A stretch of 20,000 bases of DNA from Chrysomallon squamiferum (taxonomy: Eukaryota; Mollusca; Gastropoda; Neomphalida; Peltospiridae): contig CM022678.1 in assembly GCA_012295275.1 (NCBI GenBank), forward strand, positions 19,983,056-20,003,055. Reading direction: 5' to 3'. The notes beneath the pieces were generated by a model. The model saw only the letters and a list, made by a program, of their open reading frames with translations. It made no database searches and was not told where the DNA came from. The position numbers and the translations under genes are program-made. Below are positions 9,595 to 18,725 of this stretch, piece after piece (the stretch's first letter is position 1; every line of letters starts with the position of its first letter).

Positions 9595-10110
9595 GTGTAA
9601 TGTCAGTTACCAATGTCATACTGATGGGTAATGTTATATCACTGTCATACTCATAGGTAGTGTTATAATCATTGTTATATTCATATGGATCATAATCATG
9701 TTTAGTTTTATATATTGTGTTAAATATTTATATTCATAGGCAGTATAATAATATGTCGTAACCATAGGCTGTGTAATATGATAATGTCATACTGTAGTCT
9801 TATATGATAATATCATACATATAGTCTTATATGATAATGTCATACATGTAGTCTTATATGATAATATCATACATGTAGTCTTATATGATAATGTCATACA
9901 TTTAGTCTTATATGATAATGTCCTATAAGCATAGGCAGTGTTATTTTATAACAATAGGCAGCTTCAAATATCATGTACTTGCAGGTCTTGATATGTCACA
10001 TTATCATAGACAGAGTTTTCATACTCACAGACATACATTATATGTCACTTCATTTATCGTGTCATAGTCACAGGCAGTGTTATAATCACAATATCATAAG
10101 TAATGGAATG
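9595..10110. repeat. Degenerate minisatellite field with CATAGGCAGTGTTATA motif
   Basis: A motif close to TCATAGGCAGTGTTATAATC recurs irregularly, for example near 9651, 9735, 9762, 9939, 10006 and 10068, mixed with ATGTCATACT-like segments. The spacing is irregular and copies are heavily diverged. The tight 27-bp array at 9774-9925 lies inside this field and shares its ATGTCATAC words, so it probably arose from it by recent local amplification. Confidence 0.6.
9774..9925. repeat. 27-bp tandem repeat with palindromic core
   Basis: Units begin with GTCTTATATGATAAT at 9797, 9824, 9851, 9878 and 9905, exactly 27 bases apart, with a partial unit before 9797. Position 16 of the unit alternates A/G. 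When it is A, the unit contains the perfect palindrome TATGATA-A-TATCATA; when G, one pair is lost. Confidence 0.95.
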
Positions 10111-11216
10111 ATTTACATAATTTATCATGTTGCTTGTACGTACAAACATTTCTATATACCTACATTATATTGTAAGTAAAACTCAGAGACTGTGTGTGTG
10201 TATATTTATAAATAGAAGCCAGTATATCTTAATCCATATCTACAGAGACTGAAAATATCTTGTGTCATCCAGCAATATGATACACATTTGACATAGCCCT
10301 GTATATTATAAATACTACAGCTGTGTAGATGTATATATTACAAAATTTTATCAACTCAGTGTGGTAAAGAATATGATGATGATATCAGTACTGTAACTTG
10401 TATCTAATAAGGTAGAGGGAGAAAAAAAAAAATTATCTTTTTGAAAAGTAAGTTTTCAAGGACTGTTTTCCATCAAACCCAATGTTTGACACTTAGATTG
10501 AGTCTTAAATTTATTTATTTATTTACATAGATGAGTTATCAACTGAATGTGGTGAGACTATAAAAACAATATAATTTAAATGAATTGTTCTTGAAAAAAA
10601 TTGAAAAAGAAAATATGATTTTATTATATTTTTCAAAACTAAATAATGGCAAGATTATTGTCCGAATTAAATAGCTTAAGTAGGGATTATTATTTTTTTT
10701 CATATTTTGATAACAGTGTCAATTTTATAATATTTATCTCTTTTTTTTCACTACATCACTGAATTCAAGTGTTGTTAAGTTTTTGGTATAACTGACAGTT
10801 AACAGTTTTATCATGTTATGATAGTGCATGAAAAATATCTTTGTTAGCTGGCTTTTAAAAGGTTAGATTTGACAGTTTTCACACAAATGACCTTTGTAGT
10901 TAGGTTAGATTTATAATGTAATTGAGCTACAGGATTGGTCGTAGTTTCATAAACTTGAAAGTGAACAAATATTTTAATTTTGAACAATATATTTCTTTAT
11001 GGTAATATCTGTGTGTATGTGTGTTTATAACTAATTTTCTATAGCAAGCAAAAAAAAAAAAAAAAAAAAAAAAATTCATCCTGTAAATTTAGTCCATAAA
11101 GATATTGTATTATGAAAGATATTTAGAACTATTCTGAAGATTTATAAATGTTACTGTACTTGTTACAGCAACCACCACAAAATAATCCTAATTTAAGTTT
11201 TTAAAAATATGTCATT
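10111..11216. other. Intronic DNA with a 25-base A-run
   Basis: An uninterrupted A-run spans 11050-11074. No AATAAA or ATTAAA is found close upstream, so a retroposon tail is not supported. Two GGTTAGATTTGACAG/GGTTAGATTTATAA words lie at about 10861 and 10903. No gene is recognised. Confidence 0.5.
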
Positions 11217-11578
11217 GTTACTGATGTATTGGAAAATTTGAGAATTTATAAATAATGTTTTCTGTTCCGAATCAACAACCAAAATAAAAGTTTAACAGGA
11301 CACAAAATAACTTTCTATATTGATAATTAGGAAAGTTTGAGGATCTATAAAAAAAAAAAAAAAATATGCATATAAATAAAATGTTCTATGATTCAGTAGT
11401 CAGTTAAGTGGAATATTTTGTACTGCATTGCTACAAGCTAACAAAAACGTAACTGTCTATATTGATAATTAGGAAAGTTTGAGGATCTATGAAAAAAAAA
11501 TATGCCCATAAAAATAAATGAGTAGTCAGTTAAGTGGAATATTTTGTACTGCACTGCTACAAGCTAACAAAAACGTAA
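11217..11578. repeat. Tandem duplication, unit about 142 bp, plus an older third copy
   Basis: Copy B (11308-11449) and copy C (11450-11578) match closely: TCTATATTGATAATTAGGAA, GTTTGAGGATCTAT, an A-run, TATGC, then AGTAGTCAGTTAAGTGGAAT and CTACAAGCTAACAAAAACGT. Copy C lacks about 13 bases before AGTAGTCAG and has a shorter A-run. A diverged copy A is visible at 11217-11307 (TGATGTATTGGAAAATTTGAGAATTTATA then TGTTTTCTGTTCCGAATCA, compare TGTTCTATGATTCA in B). Confidence 0.9.
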
Positions 11579-11735
11579 CCTTGTTGATCACATTTAAAAA
11601 GGTTAGTTTTTATTATAATTGACATTTGCAGCAGGTTGACATTTCGATACTGATTTTTCTGTTCTGACCAGGCTGCCTGCTGTTTTTATAACAACCCACA
11701 ATCATTTGTCAGGCTGCAGTTCAGCATGCGGTTTA

Positions 11736-11892
11736 ATGACAGACGGAGAGACAGACTCAGTGGGTGCATTTGACGTAAAAGAAACAGCTAGTTTTACGAC
11801 TGATATATTTTTTAAAGAATTTATAATAGAAATTTTGTAACAGTAAACAGTGATTGTTGCAGAAGGACAGAGATGTGTTTGATAACCATACC
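11736..11892 (+). repeat. Dispersed repeat, copy 2 (about 157 bp)
   Basis: It aligns with 4412-4566 from end to end. Inside it CGTAAAA (11774-11780) and TTTTACG (11792-11798) form a 7-bp stem around an 11-base loop. The corresponding bases in copy 1 (TTAAA and TTTAA) keep the pairing, with a G:C to T:A change on both arms. The right edge lies a few bases from the 41-bp tandem array. A 69-codon minus-strand frame over it (11702-11911) is interrupted relative to copy 1 and not considered coding. Confidence 0.75.
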
Positions 11893-11899
11893 ATAAGAC

Positions 11900-12120
11900 T
11901 TGAATCTTCATTTAGGATGGGCTTGTTTAACAACAGCCATTCATATCTTTATATAGGATAGAATTTAGGAAACATGCACAGTCATATCTTTATTTAGGAT
12001 AGACTTTTTGGAAAATACACAGTCATATCTTTATTTAGGAAAAACTTTTTTGAAAATACACAATCATATCTTTAGTTAGAACAGACTTGTTTCAAGACAT
12101 ATAGTCATTTCATTTAAGCT
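11900..12120. repeat. 41-bp tandem repeat adjoining the dispersed repeat
   Basis: Units of the form TCATATCTTTATTTAGGATAGACTTTTTGGAAAATACACAG start at about 11900, 11941, 11982, 12023, 12064 and 12105, each exactly 41 bases apart. The middle units are most alike; the first and last are diverged. Confidence 0.92.
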
Positions 12121-12659
12121 GTTTTATTAAATGTAAAAAAAACCAACAAAGTTCTGTCTTGTTAATACTAATATTTTCACTTACTTTAGATGAAGAATAA
12201 CAATTTTAAAATTTTACTTAATAACTGCAGAAAATTCAGACAGGCCAATTAAGAGAAACATGTTTGTTTAACGTGCCTTGTTTTGACTTCATTTAACAGA
12301 TACTGTCATATGGACTAACAACTTTGCTCATCATACATTATTTATTACTGATAATTACTGTTTTGTCTTTGCCTAATTCTTAAATGATCTTTTTTTAGAT
12401 TTATTCCAGCTAAGAATAACAGTTTTGTTTAACATGCATTATTTCCTAATAATGCAGTTTGGGGTTTTCTTGATTTAGCTGTGATATTGTCTTTGCCTTT
12501 AGGCCAAGTGAGCATAACAATTTTGCTTGGCACATCTAAGTTTGTAGTCAGTTATGTGTCATAACGATTTATCATAATCATCATTATCATTTTATTTATT
12601 TATTTATTTTTAAACATTATTTTTATTATTATTATTTAAAAAAGTCAAAACAAATGTTT
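12121..12659. other. Intronic T-rich DNA with weak internal repeats
   Basis: TTTTGTTTAACATGCATTATTTCCTAATAA (12421-12452 area) has a clear counterpart at about 13189-13218, and a weaker one near 12265. ATTT repeats lie at about 12590-12610. No gene is seen. Confidence 0.5.
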
Positions 12660-13200
12660 TGGCAGTAATAGTATTGTTTTTACAGCAGTTTGCAGATTTT
12701 TAACTGAAATAACAAGTAATTAATATAATAAAAAATCACGTAACATCATGTTTTAAAATAGGACTGACGTTATGTCCATATTATTCTGCAGTAGTAAGAC
12801 AGTGTTGTTTTTTAACAGCAGTTTGTAATCTAAGACTCAAAATAACAAGTAATACACTGATAATCATCTGTTTTAACAGTGAGGGTTAATGTTCTAAAAT
12901 AATGAAGTCATTTTGTTCAGTCTTTATTATTTTGCTGTTGTTTTTGATAGCAGTTAGTAATTGCTGAATAATAGCACTTCTTAATGCTAAAATAACAGTT
13001 AATGTAATAAAAATCACATGTTGTTACAGAGAAGGTTAATGTTGTTTTAAAACAATGTGGTTGTTTTGTTTATTATTTCACAGTAGCAAGATCATTTAGT
13101 AGCATTTTGTAATTGTATTCTTAACACCAGCAGCTAAATACCATACAGTCTAACACAAGTATTATTACTGTCAAAACAGTGTTGTTGTTTTGTTTAACAG
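12660..13200. repeat. Old tandem array, four units of about 132-152 bp
   Basis: Each unit reads: GCAGTARTA..., a T-rich spacer, CAGCAGTTTGTAAT, TAAAATAACAAGTAAT, a TCACATGT-like word, GAGGGTTAATGTT, a TTTTAAAATAATG-like word, TTTTGTTYATTATT. The CAGCAGTTTG-like landmark occurs at about 12683, 12816, 12948 and 13100. Identity between units is modest, so alignment software is needed for exact borders. Confidence 0.6.
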
Positions 13201-13535
13201 GCATTATTTTCTAATAACTGGTTTGTTTTTGTATGGTGTTAATTCTTAAACATTACAATGTCAGTGAAACCTGTTATTTATTTTAATACCTAATTTTAAT
13301 AATTAACTGTATTTATTAAAATGTCTGTGAAAGCCATAATTTTAATAGTGGTCTGTATTTGTTTTTATGAAATGTTTAAAAAATAATATTTTTTTTTTAT
13401 TAGCTAAAGTAACAAATGGGGAGTTAAGGATCATATATCATACAATATGAAATGTTAATATCTGTCAAAAACTGTCATCATTATTTTCTTTAATATAATA
13501 ATTAACAATGCTTTTCTTTTCTTGAATTTTAAAAC

Positions 13536-13575
<40 letters not shown>

Positions 13576-14480
13576 TAATTTAAATAATTTTTTTTTAGCA
13601 AGTAAACTAAAAGTTAGTTAGTAATGAGAGAAATAAATAAGTTTTCTAACAAAAAAATTATCATTTTATAGCATTGTCTGAAATTTTCATAAAGTTAAGG
13701 ATGGTATTGCAAGGTTAACTATTGTTTTAAACATACATCAGCTGATAACATCACAAGAGTTAACACTGCCTCACACTTGCATGCACTGATAACACTGAAA
13801 GGGTTAACATTGTCTAAAAAACACCAGTCTTTGGACAAGACTGTTATCAGGAGTCCTCAGGCCACTGGTCAGTTGTTGTATTTTTTTATCTGATGGTCAA
13901 AGTCTTCACACCAAACGTCCATCCACTCAACAAGACCCCACTGTTGTTTGTTTATAAATACAGCTTTTTATTATAACTGGCTACAGCTGGATGGACAAGC
14001 TGAAGGGAAACCACTAAATCACTTCTTCACTAAATTGAGAGACGTCTTTGAAATTCTGGATGGCTTTATCATGTTCACGTACTTCAAATATTTCTTTTTT
14101 CACAGTGAATTAAGTTTTTTTTTTTTTTAATCACTTGAGCTGAAAGCACAGACCTCAGCAGTGATTATTAATAGTCATACTTCCTAAACCTTTTATTTGT
14201 ACAGTCAGATTAAATGCTGGTTATTACTTTTTGATCAGGTGTTTGGATGAAGTGATAAAAATTATATGAATATTTTTTTTTTTACTAATATCATTTGTTA
14301 AGTTTTCATCAGGTATTTGGAAATGGAAGAAGTGTATATATAAAAAAAGAAAAATATTTTTTAATATTTAGATGATGAGATAAGTATATATATTTTTAAG
14401 AACAAAGTCAAAGATATAATTAATTTTTGTTTTGTGATATTTCCTTTTTGATATTCACCACCAGCATTTTGTTTTCTTTT
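13201..14480. other. Intronic DNA with (ATT)n tract and a GC-richer patch
   Basis: An ATT microsatellite of about 13 units spans 13535-13576. At about 13780-14060 the sequence is clearly less A/T-rich and lacks simple repeats; a 60-codon plus-strand frame (13948-14130) starts there but ends in poly-phenylalanine from a T-run and matches no family that I know. The patch might be a conserved non-coding element; nothing more can be said. Confidence 0.5.
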
Positions 14481-14840
14481 TAAAGTCTGTGTGTGTGTGT
14501 GTGTGATATTTTATTTATGTTCATTTATATTTAAATATGTGTTGTATAAATTTTAACATTCAAACTCCTGATGTTTTTTCCTGATTGTTATTTAGTAGAA
14601 ATTTTAAATCAGATATTTAAAATTTGATGTTGCATAAATACTAAGATGCTGATATTCAAATAATTCTGATTTTAAATATACACAGATAAATGAGTAAACA
14701 TGACATAATCTAAATTTATTATTATGAATTAACAATTATTTAATTTATAGTTGAATTAATGCATATTTTTATTTTTTTTATTTAGAAACATATTTAATAA
14801 CTGACAGAAATATTTTTTATATATATATATATATATATAT
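14481..14840. other. A/T-rich intronic DNA bounded by GT and TA microsatellites
   Basis: A GT run lies at 14488-14505 and a TA run at 14819-14840. The sequence between is A/T-rich and shows no gene. Confidence 0.6.
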
Positions 14841-15039
14841 CTTTTATGTGTATTTTCACCTCATTATTTTTTAATTTAGACAATAATTAGTTGTCAAGTC
14901 TGTATTTATTATACACTCCCACTAGTTAGGCTATCTTTTACTAATTAGCAGCAAGTCTTCTTTTATTTACATCTAACACTCAACAGGAAAAAAAAAACCC
15001 ATAGCACACCTAGTAATAAACAAGTCAGCAATTAGAACA

Positions 15040-15240
15040 GGAAATGAGGTAATTGGTGCACTGGTGGAGACTAGATCATGTGACGCATCATGTGACACTA
15101 AATCATGCATCAGGTGATGTGTCTAACCTCTAAGCTGTACCCTCCACTCCTTGTTTTCTAATTAGAAATTAACCTGTCAGATCACCTGACTGGTCTTGTT
15201 TGTCAAGGTAACCTGTATTCTTTGGGAGGTGCCTGGTTAA
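15040..15240. promoter_or_regulatory. Candidate intronic enhancer with an E-box cluster
   Basis: This GC-richer patch contains TCATGTGAC twice, at 15076-15084 and 15088-15096, 12 bases apart; TCATGTGA is the M-box/MiT-TFE type of E-box. TCAGGTGAT (15110-15118) and its exact reverse complement ATCACCTGA (15181-15189) are Snail/ZEB or E-protein type E-boxes. AGGTGCCTGGT occurs at 15227-15237 and again at 15384-15394. The motifs are seen; function and bound factors are inferred. Short motifs recur by chance, but the density against the A/T-rich background is notable. Confidence 0.3.
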
Positions 15241-15439
15241 GTCTTGAGATGGAAATTCCAAAAGGGTAAAAAATTTCCTCTGACTGCTGAGTAATGTAAT
15301 AAGAACAATGGCAGCAAATGGTTAAAGGCTCCAATGAAAAAAACGTGCTTCCAGTTTTTGAGGCTGGCTCCAGTTGAGCTAACAGGTGCCTGGTGGTGAA
15401 AGTTTCTTATTGTCTTAGCCTAATACTGCTAATAAATAT

Positions 15440-15441
<2 letters not shown>

Positions 15442-15482
<41 letters not shown>

Positions 15483-15645
15483 CCCAGTAACACATATTTA
15501 ATAATAATAATAATGGGAAATGGAAATAAGTAAAATCTGGGTGTCTGGCATGATAAATGTTTAGCCTGTGAGTTTGAGAGAGAGAAAGTTGTGTATGTCT
15601 GTGTGTGTGTGTGTGTGTGTGTAAGATATGGTATATAATATAACA
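15442..15645 (-). mobile_element. Possible retrocopy or retroposon 3' end, minus strand
   Basis: On the plus strand there is an uninterrupted run of 38 T (15442-15479), i.e. a poly(A) tail on the minus strand. On that strand the variant polyadenylation signal ATTAAA lies at 15502-15497, 17 bases before the tail, the spacing expected for a processed transcript end. Direct repeats AATACTGC occur at 15422-15429, beyond the tail, and at 15646-15653, at the possible 5' end, as a weak imperfect target duplication. The body holds a CA/GT tract (15600-15622) and a TAA tract (about 15500-15514) and shows no coding frame, so if genuine it is a short 5'-truncated copy of an untranslated region or element. 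Slippage growth of an ordinary T-run is the main alternative. Confidence 0.35.
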
Positions 15646-15659
15646 AATACTGCAAAATA

Positions 15660-16204
15660 ATTTTAATGAATTTTTAAACCTAATTTTATTTGGAAAAAAT
15701 AGAATACTACAGTGATAATAATGTCAACAGTTTAATTCTCAGACCATTGTTTAAAAATCTCAACTGTTTAAAATCTAAAAGTAGGATTATTTTGTTTTGG
15801 TTGTTGCAACAAGCAGAATATTATTTACGAAGCTGTATTTGTTTCTGTAACACACTTAAAGTATCATGTGATAGTCTTTAAAGTTTAATTATACAGAAAC
15901 ATTGAAATGACATTTAAATACGTAATGCACCATAGCATAAAGTTATAAAATATAAACCTTGTTAAAGAACATTTAATTAAGGTATAACATTATGTGATTT
16001 TAATGCAGTCTGAGTTCTGTATTTCATGTAGATATATAAATAAAATATGTGATAATGTTTTACAGTTTAAAACTATGTTTATGTAATAAAACACATCATG
16101 CACAGTAAGTTATCTAATTTAAAATGAAATATGTAAAGGCTACTGGTAATATTATTCAGTTTACGTAAAGTGTTTGAAAAATACAGTTCAATAGTCTCAG
16201 TTAT
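15660..16204. other. Intronic A/T-rich DNA, no gene
   Basis: It contains one isolated outlying word of the next array (AAGTTATCTAATTTAAA at about 16107-16123). The 63-codon plus-strand frame at 15690-15881 has no recognisable domain. Confidence 0.5.
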
Positions 16205-16615
16205 ACCAAATAATACATTTATATAAAATATACAACATGGAGAGAACTAAAATGTGTTATCTAATTTAAACCATTTATTTATGTAAAATATACAGCATAC
16301 AGTACTATAGAATGCTATCTGATTTAAACTATTTATTTATATAAAATATACAGTACTGTAGTAGACTATCTAATTTAAACTATTTATTTATATAAATATA
16401 CAGCATACAGTACTATACTAGCTAATTTAAACTATTTATTTATATAAAATACACAGCACAGAGTACTACAGTATGTTATCTAATTTAAACTATATATGCA
16501 TATATATAAAAAATATACAACATAGAGAGTACTACAGTAAGTTATCTAATTTAAATTACATATTTATGTAAACATAAAAGTTTCTATAGCATGAAGTTAG
16601 CCAATTTAAACTCTA
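16205..16615. repeat. Minisatellite, unit 51-66 bp, about seven copies
   Basis: Each unit reads TATCTAATTTAAACTATTTATTTATATAAAATATACAGCATACAGTACTATAG, written here in parts: TATCTAATTTAAAC, TATTTATTTATATAAAATA, TACAGCATACAGTACTA. The TCTAATTT landmark or its variants start at 16260, 16318, 16369, 16420, 16479, 16545 and about 16600. Unit length varies by small internal deletions and TA expansion. Confidence 0.9.
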
Positions 16616-16989
16616 TAACTCATAAAAGACTGGTAACAATGATCTATTCAAAAAGTGCATGTTTGTGTTTAACATGGAGAGGAGCGATTGTGAAGTACTG
16701 TGTGATAATGTTATTCAGTATAAATCATGTTTTCAGTGTCTGAGGCAGGAATCAGTGGCTGCATTGTGTAAATATTTGAACAGAATTATGCCTGTCACTT
16801 TTGCTCGCATATTGTAAAAATATTCAAGTTACTGTGTGGGTTGGGACCACGAATTATGCAGTTTGTGCTGGCAACATGCCCAAAAGCATGCTTTTCTGTT
16901 ATAATTCACATTCTGAAATGAATGTTCAGCAAGATATACACACACAGATTTAGATAGTTACAATTATACTGCTTATCTGGCAAGATAGT

Positions 16990-17028
<39 letters not shown>

Positions 17029-17444
17029 ATTTGATGAATTTGTTATCTGTTAACTTATACAGATCATATAAATATATATACATATATATATAATTTAAAA
17101 TTTCTTGATAAAGAATTTTGATATTAAATATATTAAAGATTTAGAATATTCAGATTATTTTTATTTTATGTTTTAATATAAATAGTGCTTATTTCAGGGG
17201 TTATACTTATAGGTTAGCAATTAACTGAAATGAAGGTGTAGAATTTTGTTTTTAATTTTAAAAGGTGGATGAATATCCTGTCAAACAAGTAGTTTACATA
17301 GTAACAGATTTAGACAGTTCTGATTATGATGTGTGTTTGTGTTTTTCTGGTAATGTAGAATCTAATAACTAGAACGGAGGTGTACAATTTAGCTTTAAAA
17401 ATATTCTAATAAAATTTACAGTATTAGTTTTATGTTAAAATTAA
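16616..17444. other. Intronic DNA with a GT tract and a diverged segmental duplication
   Basis: A GT microsatellite spans 16988-17025. ACAGATTTAGAYAGTT followed by a GTGTGTTTGTG run and TCTGG words occurs near 16945 and 17302, and GARGGTGTASAATTT occurs near 17232 and 17377, so the two halves look like diverged copies. No gene is seen. Confidence 0.5.
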
Positions 17445-17880
17445 TATGTGAATGGTTAGTATTGTTATAGCATATGAGTTGTTATGAATTAAATATACAA
17501 ATATACACAGCATTTCACTGTTTTGAATTAAATGTATTGTGAATAGTTAGTTTGTTATGAATTACACACAGTAACAAATATAGCTACTATTTCACTGTTT
17601 TGAATTAAATGTATTGTGAATAGTTAGTTTGTTATGAATTACACACAGTAACAAATATAGCTACTATTTCACTGTTTTGAATTAAATGTATTGTGAATAG
17701 TTAGTTTGTTATGAATTACACACAGTAACAAGTATAGATACTATTTCACTGTTTTGAATTAAATGTATTGTGAATAGTTAGTTTGTTATGAATTACACAC
17801 AGTAACAACTATAGCTACTATTTCACTGTTTTAGTGTGCTATGAATTAAATGCATTGTGAATAGTTACAACTTACACATA
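17445..17880. repeat. 77-bp tandem repeat, nearly identical core copies
   Basis: TTTTGAATTAAATGTATTGT starts at 17521, 17598, 17675 and 17752, with a related unit at 17829: exactly 77 bases apart each time. The four core copies differ by only a few substitutions, mostly in the word AACAAATATAGCTACTA. Diverged units flank the core on both sides (about 17445-17520 and 17829-17880). The high identity indicates recent expansion. Confidence 0.97.
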
Positions 17881-18300
17881 TTAAGTACACAATATTTCTT
17901 GTTTTAAATCAAAAGAATCTCTTTCCAGCAAGCTTTCTGCAACATAAACTTTTTGTATTAATTTTCTACAGTGGACTTCCACAAACCCAGTGATTTAGTA
18001 AAACATAAAAATCCAGCAACTTGCATAATAATGCAGTAAATAACTGTAACTTGATACTGCATCTGTATTCAATTTAGAATTAGGTTTCTTAGGCAACATG
18101 GATGGATTATATATATATAATGTGTGTTTGTGATGTTTTAGGCAAAGGTTGACTGAGTTTATTATGATTTATACTGAAATGAAGTATTATCTTTAAAATG
18201 TCTACCGTTGTATGCAGCATTTTAGAATTGGTTAGGTTTTAAATATTCGATATGAATTACATTTGTATGTTTTGTGCTTAGAATTTTCACACATTTAAAA
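17881..18300. other. Intronic A/T-rich DNA without recognisable feature
   Basis: Only a short TA run (18108-18120) stands out. Confidence 0.5.
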
Positions 18301-18421
18301 TACATACATACATACTTACATATATATATATATATATTTATATGAAATAAATTTGTTAGAAATTAATATGGAAGCATATTAAATTATAACACACACCCAG
18401 ACTATATATATATATATATAT
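18301..18421. repeat. TACA and TA microsatellites
   Basis: TACATA units and TA units at 18301-18340 and a second TA run at 18403-18421. Confidence 0.9.
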
Positions 18422-18439
18422 ACATATCATTGCTATTTA

Positions 18440-18725
18440 ATATATATACACAATATATGTTTACAGTGGTAATATACACTTGTCACATAATCTGTCTGTG
18501 TAATACACAATGTTTATGTTTACAGTTTTCTATATTAACATATCACATACTTTGTCTAGTAATACACATTATTTATATGTTTACAATAGCAATACACAAC
18601 TATATAGTTCACATACTTGCCTAGTAATACACATTACATATATGTTTACACACCTGTCTCTTTTATATTCATATGTTTACAATAGTAATACACAACCAAA
18701 TTATTAACATACTTATCACATTATA
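18440..18725. repeat. Minisatellite, unit about 62 bp, about five copies
   Basis: Units contain ATATGTTTACAATAGTAATA, CACAACTATA, TCACATACTTGTCTAGTAAT and ACACATTAT. The ATGTTTAC landmark lies at 18458, 18516, 18578, 18642 and 18673; the last spacing is halved by a deletion. Two overlapping plus-strand frames here (18430-18624 and 18510-18707) are translations of the repeat and are not genes. Confidence 0.88.

Noticed and set aside
9774-9925. CRISPR array
   Set aside because: The 27-bp units are directly adjacent with no spacers, and the locus is an animal intron.
11050-11074. 25-base A-run as a retroposon tail
   Set aside because: No polyadenylation signal close upstream and no flanking direct repeats were found; slippage explains it.
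13948-14130. 60-codon plus-strand frame, possible EXT1 exon 2 or cassette exon
   Set aside because: It lacks the YDYREM-like block expected at the start of exon 2, ends in T-run-derived phenylalanines and has no convincing acceptor and donor pair.
17521-17828. CRISPR array or repeated gene units
   Set aside because: The whole 77-bp unit is conserved, with no variable spacers and no open frame; it is an ordinary minisatellite.
18430-18707. Two overlapping 64-65-codon plus-strand frames
   Set aside because: Both are translations of the 62-bp minisatellite in different frames and resemble each other only for that reason.
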